Source of the DNA: CAYVFC01 sp964450715
Lineage (GTDB): Bacteria; Myxococcota_A; Polyangia; Polyangiales; JAFGIB01
Direction: 5' to 3'
DNA length: 29,501 nt
Assembly: GCA_964450715.1 (NCBI GenBank)
Contig: CAYVFC010000103.1
Span: 1-29,501, forward strand
In this document: one piece after another, positions 19,754 through 28,100 of the stretch
Layout of the letters: the number at the start of each line of letters is the position of its first letter
Numbering within the stretch: the stretch's first letter is position 1
Program-made: the position numbers and the translations under genes
Notes under the pieces: model-generated
Databases searched by the model: none
The model's input: the letters and a program-made list of their open reading frames with translations, nothing else
Told to the model about the DNA's origin: nothing

Positions 19754-20980
19754 ATGAAGCCCCGCATTCTGGCTCGAACCGTTCGCCGTGCATTGCGATC
19801 CTTCCCGGCGGTAGTGGTCACCGGTCCGCGGCAGTCCGGCAAGACGACCCTGGTTCGCCAGCTACTGAAAAATTCTCACCGGTACGTCAGTCTGGAAGAT
19901 CCCGATACCCGGATGCGGGCCGGCGAGGATCCGCGCGGTTTCCTCGAGCAGCAACGGCCTCCCTGCGTCCTCGACGAAATCCAGTACGTACCGGAGTTGC
20001 TGCCCTACCTGAAGAGCGAAATCGACGAGCGCCGCAAGGCCGGGCGATGGGTGCTGACGGGCTCTCAGAACTTCGCCCTGATGCGGGGCGTGAGCGAATC
20101 GCTGGCCGGGCGAGCCGCCGTGCTCTCGTTGCTACCCTTTTCTTACGTCGAAAGGATCGGGCGGGGGGAAGACGCCTTGAACGCGACCGCACTGGTGAAG
20201 AAGGGGCGACGCCTACGGTCACCGTCGAGCCGAAAGCCGCCCCCGGGCCAGGTGCTGCTACGCGGCCACTATCCCGAGGTCGCCAGTCGTTCTTCCGTGG
20301 ACAAGGATCTATGGTGCGGCTCCTATATCGCCACCTACCTGGAGCGGGATATTCGCAACCTGTCGCAGGTGGGCGATCTCGGCCAGTTCGAGCGCTTTCT
20401 TCGTCTCTGTGCGACACGAACCGGACAGATACTGAACCTCTCCGATCTGGCGAGAGAGATCGGTGTCTCGGTACCGACGGCGGGGCGATGGATATCGCTA
20501 CTAGAGACAGGATACCAGCTCTACCTTCTCTATCCCTACTACCGGAATCTCGGCAAGCGCTTGGTCAAGAGCCCCAAGCTGTACTTCAACGACACGGCGC
20601 TGGCCTGCTACCTGCTGGGGCTTCGCGATCGGGCCTCGCTGCTGAACAGCCCTCACTTTCCCCACCTGTTCGAGACCCTGATCGTCACCGACTTCTGGAA
20701 ACGTTTTCTACACTTCGGCGAGATCCCTTCCCTGTACTACCTGCGAACGCGCGACGGCCTGGAGGTAGATCTCATTCTCGAGATCGGCGGCGCCTTGCAC
20801 CTCGTCGAGATCAAGTCTGGCGCCACCATCCTTCCCAGACACGCGTCCTCTCTGCTACGGGCCAGGAGCACTCTCGGGGACATCGTAGAATCGACGAGCC
20901 TTATCTCCCGCACTCGCGAGAGCTTCCAAGTCCGGCGAGGCGTATTCAACCACGCCTGGAACGATCTGCTGTCTCTTTAG
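19754..20980 (+). CDS. AAA-type ATPase with DUF4143 domain
   Basis: This 408-aa protein has an AAA_14 ATPase domain, with Walker A GPRQSGKTT (residues 24-32), Walker B CVLDEIQYVPELL (71-83) and sensor-like LTGSQNF. The DUF4143 region follows: YIATYLERDIRNL, a winged-helix-like LNLSDLAREIGVSVPTAGRW and LYFNDTALACYLLGL. It ends with a restriction-endonuclease-like EVDLILEIGGALHLVEIKSG. Such proteins are widespread, often sporadic and transferred between genomes; their role is not established. It is single-gene, divergent from ychF, with an AT-rich 5' flank unlike its surroundings. A shorter Arg/Lys/Pro-rich insertion (around residues 148-168) looks species-specific. Confidence 0.92.
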   Translation: MKPRILARTVRRALRSFPAVVVTGPRQSGKTTLVRQLLKNSHRYVSLEDPDTRMRAGEDPRGFLEQQRPPCVLDEIQYVPELLPYLKSEIDERRKAGRWVLTGSQNFALMRGVSESLAGRAAVLSLLPFSYVERIGRGEDALNATALVKKGRRLRSPSSRKPPPGQVLLRGHYPEVASRSSVDKDLWCGSYIATYLERDIRNLSQVGDLGQFERFLRLCATRTGQILNLSDLAREIGVSVPTAGRWISLLETGYQLYLLYPYYRNLGKRLVKSPKLYFNDTALACYLLGLRDRASLLNSPHFPHLFETLIVTDFWKRFLHFGEIPSLYYLRTRDGLEVDLILEIGGALHLVEIKSGATILPRHASSLLRARSTLGDIVESTSLISRTRESFQVRRGVFNHAWNDLLSL

Positions 20981-20999
20981 CGCCCCGGGCCTTTTCCGC

Positions 21000-21170
21000 G
21001 TCGCGCCGACAAACCAAGTATCAAAGGACCAGCGTCCACGCCGCCGCCGGAAGGCGTGCCGCCGCTGCCTCCGGAACCGCCCGCTTCACCCCCAGCGTCG
21101 GCGCTACCACCGCCGTCCAGTTCGTCCTAACCACCCGGTTCGTATCCGCCGATATAAACGGTCTCGTGAA
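21000..21170 (-). pseudogene. Possible remnant of a glycine-rich lipoprotein linker
   Basis: Read on the minus strand, one frame gives GGYEPGG, a stop, then DELDGGGSADAGGEAGGSGG and further Gly-rich text. The composition is that of the Gly/Asp/Ser linkers of the organism's lipoproteins, and the internal stop suggests decay. Low-complexity GC-rich DNA can mimic this, so confidence is low. Confidence 0.25.
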
Positions 21171-21194
21171 CGGTGACGAGCGGGAGGTCGGGGA

Positions 21195-21222
21195 GAGATT
21201 TCTCCCTCCGGTCGAAATGACA
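21195..21222. repeat. Dispersed palindromic repeat, right-half copy 3
   Basis: GAGATTTCTC (21195-21204) followed by 18 nt ending TCGAAATGACA (21212-21222) has the same layout as the right halves of the copies at 10057-10142 and 18426-18516. The left half with TGTCATTTCGA is missing. Confidence 0.72.
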
Positions 21223-21277
21223 GGAGGGGTGAAATGACAAAGGAGGGGTGAAATGACAAAGGAGGGGTGAAATGACA
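21214..21277 (+). repeat. 19-nt tandem array grown from the repeat's terminus
   Basis: GAAATGACA, the end of the palindromic repeat, recurs four times. The later occurrences are separated by GGAGGGGT, giving 19-nt units AAGGAGGGGTGAAATGACA at 21240-21258 and 21259-21277 and a 17-nt version at 21223-21239. Spacers are too short and uniform for a CRISPR. Confidence 0.85.
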
Positions 21278-21338
21278 GGAGGGGGGTGGTAGGACCAGAG
21301 GCGGCGAGTGGAATCCTGCCGCTGGAAGGTAAGCGGCC

Positions 21339-21944
<606 letters not shown>

Positions 21945-22352
21945 GGTCTATTTTCTCCGGTCGGTGATGGCGCTAGTCATGCGGGTCGCAGGGTGTCTCC
22001 TGTGGTCGAGGTAGCGAGCCGAGCAAGCGGGTCGATCCACGCGAACAGGTGGTACCGATCCGTTCGGAGTCGGAGTGGCCGGTTTACTGCGAGCGGCCGG
22101 CCGATGCAATGGCGCCGGCCGGGGGGCTGCGGCTGATCGGTGAGCGGCCCGGCGCCCGGAGCGCACCTTTCTTTACTGTCACGGGCCGATTCCCTTAGGG
22201 TGACCGCCAAGGTGCGCAAACCGGAGGGGAGGCCGGAAACCCTTGAAAACAAGGGCGAAATTTGGCGGGTGCTCGAAGCTGACCCCGTGGTAGACTTACC
22301 CCAAGGGCCGGGAAAGTTAGGACCGCGAAAATAAGGACCGGAAAAGCGATTC
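21945..22352. other. Divergent intergenic region between FKBP and PilZ genes
   Basis: This 408-bp stretch must hold the promoters of both genes. It contains a GC hairpin around 22094-22121 and, closer to the PilZ gene, the three-helix arrangement at 22204-22268. An imperfect 14-nt direct repeat, AGGACCG..., lies just before the PilZ start. No coding sequence is supported. Confidence 0.6.
22204..22268 (+). promoter_or_regulatory. Three-way-junction-like leader of the PilZ gene
   Basis: CCGCCAA (22204-22210) pairs with TTGGCGG (22262-22268), enclosing two side-by-side hairpins: CCGG/CCGG (22221-22236) and CCCTTG/CAAGGG with an AAAA loop (22240-22255). The shape recalls small riboswitches. I could not fit it to the c-di-GMP (GEMM) consensus, so any ligand is speculative. 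Confidence 0.3.
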
Positions 22353-22784
22353 ATGGACGAGAAGAGGCGAGATCCGCGATTCAGGAGCCACCAGAAGCTC
22401 TGGTGCGAGGGACAGGAACTCAAGGCCGAGGCGGTGGCGCGCGACATGAGCCGCGGGGGCATGGCCATTGTGACCGACAAGGCGTCGGAGATCGGCTCGA
22501 AGCTCAACGTCTCCTTCGTGACCCCCGACGAGGGCCGCAAGGTCTCGGTCAACATGGAGGTGGTCTGGCACAACCAGAAGCCGGAAGGGGGACCGGTGGC
22601 CATGGGCCTGCGTATCGTGAACTTCGAGAAGGGGCAGAACGCCTTCGATCGCTTCGTGGCCCGCCACCTGGACGACACCGTACCCACCAACGTCCCAGCG
22701 GGCGATGAGGCCAAGGCGGCCGATCCGGCGGAGGACGGAACGGCCGGTGCCGGCGCCGACCCCGAAGATAAACAAAACAAATAA
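22353..22784 (+). CDS. PilZ domain protein
   Basis: This 143-aa cytoplasmic protein has a PilZ domain: RRDPRFR (residues 5-11, the RxxxR c-di-GMP contact), then DMSRGGMAIV (31-40, the D/NxSxxG motif) and a strand pair VNMEVVWHN and AMGLRIVNFE. Both c-di-GMP-binding motifs are intact, so ligand binding is likely. The last 35 residues are a disordered acidic tail. It is a single-domain effector of the type that regulates motility, polysaccharide or protein partners by direct contact. The AAGGA site is farther from the ATG than usual. The NYN/LOTUS gene follows after 50 bp and is probably co-transcribed. Confidence 0.9.
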   Translation: MDEKRRDPRFRSHQKLWCEGQELKAEAVARDMSRGGMAIVTDKASEIGSKLNVSFVTPDEGRKVSVNMEVVWHNQKPEGGPVAMGLRIVNFEKGQNAFDRFVARHLDDTVPTNVPAGDEAKAADPAEDGTAGAGADPEDKQNK

Positions 22785-22834
22785 GGAGACGGCAGCAGAG
22801 ATCGTCGCACCGGCGATCGCCGTGACGCATCGTT

Positions 22835-23767
22835 ATGCAAGTGGAAAAGGACTACGCACCCAACATCGCCATCTTCTGCGACTATGAGAACGTGGCTATC
22901 GGGGCCGAGAAAGACAAGCACGAGAGCTTCGACATCAACCTGGTGCTGCAGCGGCTGCTCGACAAGGGCAACATCATCGTCAAGAAGGCCTACTGCAACT
23001 GGGAGCGCTACAAGCCCGCCCGCCGCCCCTTGCACGAGGCGGGGTTCGAGCTGATCGAGATCCCGGACGTGACCTACTCGGGAAAGAACTCGGCGGACAT
23101 CCGCCTGGTGGTGGACGCGCTCGACCTCTGTTACACCAAGTCGCACCTGAACGTCTTCGTGGTCATCTCCGGGGATAGCGACTTTTCGCCGCTAGTGAGC
23201 AAGCTGCGCGAGAACAACAAGAAGGTGATCGGCCTGGGCGTGAAGAGCTCCAGCAGCGACCTGCTGGTCGACAACTGCGACGAGTTCATCTACTACGACG
23301 ATCTCATCCGGGCGCGCGATCGCGCCGGTCGCAGGCCGGCCGCAACCAAGAACAAGGCTGAACGCGACAAGGACAAGGACAAGGATAAGGATAAGGGCAA
23401 GAACCGGGGACGGGACAAGGGCAAGGCCGACAGCAAGACCCCCGCCAACGCGGAGGAGAAGCGGGGCGGGGACAAAAAGGCCGACGAAGCGGAGAACGCC
23501 GTGGACCTGGACAAGCGCCGGGAGAACGCCCTGGAGATGGTGCTCGACACCGTGGACAGCCTTTTCCGCGAGCGTGACGACAACCTGTGGGGGTCGATGG
23601 TCAAGCAGACGCTCAAACGCAAGCGCCCCAACTTCTCGGAGACCTTCCAGGGCTACCAGAGCTTCAACCAGTTGCTGGAGGACGCGCGGGAGCGGGAGCT
23701 TTTGGAAATCCAGAAGGACGAAAAGTCGGGCGGCTACATCATCGTCGGCTTCGGGCCCAAGGCCTGA
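22835..23767 (+). CDS. NYN-domain putative RNase with C-terminal OST-HTH/LOTUS domain
   Basis: This 310-aa protein begins with a PIN-like NYN domain: IAIFCDYENVAIG (Asp16, Asn19), KNSADIRLVVDAL (Asp88) and VFVVISGDSDFSPLVSKLR (Asp114, Asp116), the acidic set that binds metal in this nuclease family. A charged low-complexity linker of about 60 residues (DKDKDKDKDKGK and similar) leads to a C-terminal winged-helix domain, LWGSMVKQTLKRKRPNF followed by FNQLLEDARERELLEIQ, of the OST-HTH (LOTUS) type that binds RNA. It is probably an RNA-processing or RNA-degrading enzyme. Its place after a c-di-GMP effector hints at signal-dependent RNA control, which is inference. The start at 22835 lacks a clear ribosome site. 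Confidence 0.9.
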   Translation: MQVEKDYAPNIAIFCDYENVAIGAEKDKHESFDINLVLQRLLDKGNIIVKKAYCNWERYKPARRPLHEAGFELIEIPDVTYSGKNSADIRLVVDALDLCYTKSHLNVFVVISGDSDFSPLVSKLRENNKKVIGLGVKSSSSDLLVDNCDEFIYYDDLIRARDRAGRRPAATKNKAERDKDKDKDKDKGKNRGRDKGKADSKTPANAEEKRGGDKKADEAENAVDLDKRRENALEMVLDTVDSLFRERDDNLWGSMVKQTLKRKRPNFSETFQGYQSFNQLLEDARERELLEIQKDEKSGGYIIVGFGPKA

Positions 23768-23774
23768 TCCCCCC

Positions 23775-25109
23775 TCACCCTGATCCCCGAGGGAAGAGGG
23801 AACCACCGCTTCGCGGACGACGGATGGAGAGCACCAGGAATATAGCGAGTATATTAAGCCCGATGAACAGCACGTAGGCGTAGTCGTACGAGCCCGCGCG
23901 ATCCATGCTCTGCCCCATGGCCTCCAGCCCGATGCCCTGTAGGATGAAGAATAGCGGCATGAACTTGGCAACCGAAGCGAAGGAGGTGCGGCCGAAGAGA
24001 TCGGCCACGATGATGGGAAGCGTGGACATTACCCCGCCCATGGCGAACCCGTAGACCAGAATGAACAGGGCGATGGCCGCGAAGGAGTCGGCGGCCAGCA
24101 TGATGCCGATGCCCGCCGCGCCGCAGCCGACCAGCGTGGCGACCACCCGGCGCGGGTCGATGCGGTCGCAGAGCGCTCCCCAGAAGAACTTGCCCAGGGT
24201 GCCCAGCGCGGCGGTGGCCGCCATCATCAGCATGGCGGTACGGTCGTCGAACCCCATGTGGTTGAAGCGGGGCTTGAGCTGGGACATGGTGCCGGCCACT
24301 CCAGCCAGTATCATGGCGTAGCTGAATCCGAGCTTCCAGAAGGCGCCCGTCCGGAGCAGCATCGGCAGGTTCCAGCGCTGCGCCGTCCCGCCCGGCTCGC
24401 CGGCGACGGTCGGGAGCTGGTGCGGGGTGATCGGGCCGGGAAAATCCGCGCCGGACTTGGTTTCGGGACCTTCGTCGGACGGCGAACCATCGACGGGTAG
24501 ACCGTCGGGCAGCAGGCCGTATTTCTCGGGCGTATCCCGGATCACCAGCCAGGCCAGCGGGCTGGCCAGTAGGATGACACAACCGATCCACTGATAGGCG
24601 TGCTCGAGATCGGTTTGCTCCAGGATGAGCAACCCGGCCAGCGGTACGACCACGCCCGAGAGCGAGATGCCCGCGGTGGAGAAGCCCAGCGCCTTGCCGC
24701 GCTTCTTGGCGAACCAGTTGTTGACCGCCGTGGTGGAGGTGATGCCGTTCATGCCGCCGTTGCCGACGGCGAGCAGCGCGTAGCAGAGATAGAAGGCCCA
24801 GATGCTCTCCACCCGGCCCTGCAGGATAAAGAACATCCCCGCCAAAAGCGGCCCCACGCTCATGATCACGCGAGGCCCTACTCGGTAGACCATCGTCCCA
24901 TAAAACAGCTGCGACACGATGCCGATGGCCGGCCCCAGCATGAGCGCGCGGTTGATCTGCGTATAGGTCCACCCTCGCTCCTCGACCAGGGGCTGCATGA
25001 AAGCGTTGAAGATGTAAAAGGCGCTGCCCGTGGCCATGAAGTGGGCCACGAAGGCCATGGCCGCGATGTACCAACCGTAAAAGATCGGGCCGCGTCGGAT
25101 GATGGTCAC
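23775..25109 (-). CDS. Major facilitator superfamily transporter (OFA-like)
   Basis: This 444-aa protein has twelve predicted membrane helices in two halves, separated by a cytoplasmic loop of about 50 polar residues (SPSDEGPETKSGADF...). The start RRGPIFYGWYIAAMAFVAHF and GALCDRIDPRRVVATLVG between helices 8 and 9 match MFS proteins of the oxalate/formate antiporter-like group. It probably moves a small organic anion, but the substrate cannot be read from sequence. The start is GTG at 25109 after GAGGCAGC, 19 bp downstream of the giant VWA gene on the same strand, so co-transcription is likely. Its 3' end comes within 7 bp of the convergent NYN gene. Confidence 0.93.
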   Translation of the reverse strand: MTIIRRGPIFYGWYIAAMAFVAHFMATGSAFYIFNAFMQPLVEERGWTYTQINRALMLGPAIGIVSQLFYGTMVYRVGPRVIMSVGPLLAGMFFILQGRVESIWAFYLCYALLAVGNGGMNGITSTTAVNNWFAKKRGKALGFSTAGISLSGVVVPLAGLLILEQTDLEHAYQWIGCVILLASPLAWLVIRDTPEKYGLLPDGLPVDGSPSDEGPETKSGADFPGPITPHQLPTVAGEPGGTAQRWNLPMLLRTGAFWKLGFSYAMILAGVAGTMSQLKPRFNHMGFDDRTAMLMMAATAALGTLGKFFWGALCDRIDPRRVVATLVGCGAAGIGIMLAADSFAAIALFILVYGFAMGGVMSTLPIIVADLFGRTSFASVAKFMPLFFILQGIGLEAMGQSMDRAGSYDYAYVLFIGLNILAIFLVLSIRRPRSGGSLFPRGSG

Positions 25110-25128
25110 GCTGCCTCGCGGGTGGTGC

Positions 25129-28100
25129 CTACCTGGACGCCAGGCCGGAACCGGCGACCACGTTCAGTCGCCCCAGCACCGCCCGCTCGCCGGTCAGCCG
25201 GAAGGGCAGATCGCGCGAAGTCCCGTGCAGCTTGACCAAAACCCTTCCGCTGACGGGCGCACCCTCCTTCGCGATACGCGAGATCTCGATCACGTAGCTG
25301 CCCTCGGATATATCGCTCAATCCGAGCTGCTCGCGGTCCTTATCCGCCACCTGCTTGGCCACCACTTGCTCGCGTCCGCCCAGCCAGCTGAGCCTCGCGC
25401 CGCCCGGCGTTATCAGCGAGAGGTCGAGGTCGACCTCTCCCGCCCAGCTCGCTACTAGGGACAGCGCACCGTCCTCGTCCGGCTCGGCGGTCGCCGGCTT
25501 TTCCGCCTCCTGCCGCGCGCGCTCGCGCGTCGCCTCGTCGGGCACCGCCGCCAGCAGTTGCGCGGCGCTCGGCTCGCGTCTCAGCGCGATCTCGCAGCGC
25601 ACTGCCGCGCCGACGGCGACCGGGTCGTCGGGTTGCATCTCGGCCAACGCTACCCGATGCGAGCAGGCCCGCTCGGCCATACCCGCGCGCTCGAAGCCGA
25701 TCGCCAACCGCCGCTGCAGCGCCGCGTCGTTTGGACGCAGATCGAGAATGCCCGACAGCATACGGATCGCCTCGTCGCGCTTGGCTTGCCGGCCCAGCAC
25801 GTCGGAGAGAAAAGCCAGCGCTGCCGGATCCCGGGCGTCGCGCTCTAGCCACCCGTCGATCACCCCGCTGGCCCGCCCCAGGTTGCCGATCCGGCACAGA
25901 GCGCGAACCAGCACCCGTTGCCGGTCGCGGCTGTCCGGGTTCTGCCGCAAACGGGCGGCCGCGGCCTCCATCGCCGCGAGCTCCGCGGGCGGAACCGAGG
26001 CGCCGGGCTCGAGCTGGCTCTGACCCTCCTTCACGCCCTTTATCGCCTTGCCGGTTTTGGCGTACCAGGCCGATTCCTTATCGTCCAACACCCGGCCCGT
26101 GTCGGTCTCCTGCTCGACGATACTTTGGTCGCCGTCGCTGCCTCGTCCACGATCCGCTCCCCGTTGCTCGCCGCCCTTCGCGTCCCCCTCCCCGGACGGT
26201 ACGAGCCCGCGGAGCAGCCTCGCCGCGCGCGGGTCTTCCTCGGCGCTCCAGCCGTAGACGGATCCCGGCTGTCCGTCCGCGGGATGGCCCATCGCCACTT
26301 CTCGTTCGAACACGCGGAGCCGCGTGAACCGGGAAGGCACAGCGTACCGTATGGATAGACCGATGATACGCTGCCGATTGCCGGCTCCGTCCTCCGCCTG
26401 CAACATTCGCGCGGTCCTCTCGGCCCAGAGGCCGGCTACCAGCGGGGAGCGGCTCGCCTCGGCGGCGACGGGTTGTAGGGGATAAGTCGCGGACCAGGGC
26501 TTGCCCTGTACCTGGCCGGAGAGCACAACCTGCCCGCTCACCTCGCCCGTCGTCAGCTTGCCCACCACCAGCAGCTCCTCCCCCGAACGCAAGGAGGGCA
26601 TCCGCGCGGGTGCCACCTGCTCGATCCCTTCGGGTAGTTTTATCTCTGTATCCTCGAGCAGGGCGCCGTACCCGGTCTCCAGCACGGAGAGCGCCGCCCC
26701 GGCCGGGCTCTGACCCGGGAGATACGCCAGGTAATGCCCGCCAGCCGCCTGCGCGACGGCGGAGAGCAGGGCGGCATCGGCCCGCTCACCGATCCCTACC
26801 GCGGTCAGCGTTCCGCGCTGCTCGCCGGATACCAGAGCGCGAGCCTGAGCGGCGAGCAGCCCCGCGCTCCGGTAGCCCACGCTGGCGCCGCCGTCGCCTA
26901 GATAGATGAAGCGGACCTGCCGGCGCGCCTTGGCCTCGCCCTGGACGGTGCTCCCGGCCTCGCGCATCGCCTCCCCCAGGTCCGAGGCGCCGGCCGGCTG
27001 CAGCGACCCCAGCCAGCTGCGAGTCCGCGCCGCCGCCCCCACCGACGCCTCCAGGGGCTTGTCGGTCATGATCTGGCAGGTCACGTCGCAAGCCAGCAGC
27101 AGGAAGCGATCGGTATGCTCCATCTCGCCCACCAGATGCTCGGCCAGCTCGCGCGCCCGCTCGAAACGCTCTCCGGCCATGGACTGGCTGATGTCGACGA
27201 CGAGCACGTAGTCGGTCGGCTTCGGGGCCGCCGCGGCGGGAAGCTCCGGGCGTACGGCTAGGGCCAGGTATCTCTCCCCCTCATTCGCGGGGATCGGCCC
27301 CGACCCGTCAGCCCGCCCGGGCCCCCCGTCCGTATCCAATGCGAACGAGCCCGGGTCGGCATCGCCGCTCCATGTCCACCTGCGCAAGCGCGAGGCCTCC
27401 CCGGAAAGCCGGTAGGAGATAACCAGATCGCCGGCCGGTACGAATCGCTCCTGCTCGAAGCCAACCGCCTGGGCGCCCTGACGCTCCGCCACCTCGGCGG
27501 AAAAGCCCTGCGCCCGGATGGAATCGCCCGCCACGTCTCGCAGGTGCGCGTCCAGCTTGAACCGGCCCAGCGGGGTCGCGCCCTCGGCGTGCGGCAGGGG
27601 ATATCGGTAGAGCCGTTCGCCGCCGAGCGGTGGTATGACCTGCGTATAGGCGAAGCGGATGCGGCGTTCGGCTCCGTCCGCTGGTAGAGGCACGGGAATC
27701 TCGAAGCCGCCCTCTCGCCGCCACGCCACCGCCTCGGGATCTTGCCAGGAATCGGAGGACCAGGTCTGCTCGGGCTCGGCCTTGCCCTTGCGCCCGGTCG
27801 CAATCCGGCGGCCCGGTGTACGCACCAGACCGGGAGCGACCTCCCGTTCCGCGAACCGCGCCGGCCGCCATGCACCCTCGACCTGTACCTGCAAGGCGAC
27901 CAGAGAGGCATCCAAGGGCAGGCCGAAAACGAATACCCCTTCCGACTCCCCTTGCTGGCCGGAGCCGTCGCCGCCAAAGACCTCCTCGACCTCGGTGCGC
28001 GCCAGGCTGCCAACGATGTCGACCCGGACGCGGTGCTCGACCAGCGGTGCCGAGCGCGCCTTCGTTTCGGCGTCGCCCGCGGGACCTATTCGCAACTCCC

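Larger units (their letters stand above)
20981..21338. other. Convergent intergenic region with repeat debris
   Basis: Between the ATPase (+) and the FKBP gene (-) lie a possible fragment of a Gly-rich protein on the minus strand (about 21000-21170), a half copy of the dispersed palindrome (21195-21222) and a short tandem array (21214-21277). No intact gene is present. Confidence 0.7.

Noticed and set aside
19414..21237. Plus-strand 600-codon frame spanning the ychF and ATPase genes
   Set aside because: It covers two genes with clear motifs in other frames and is Arg-rich, as expected for a GC-rich shadow.
21214..21277. CRISPR-like array
   Set aside because: Units are 19 nt head-to-tail without variable spacers.
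22204..22268. Assignment as a c-di-GMP-I riboswitch
   Set aside because: The conserved tetraloop, receptor and purine contacts of that class could not be located, so only a structured leader is claimed.
21977..23146. Long minus-strand frame opposite PilZ and NYN genes
   Set aside because: PilZ and NYN motifs on the plus strand are intact; the antisense frame has no domain.
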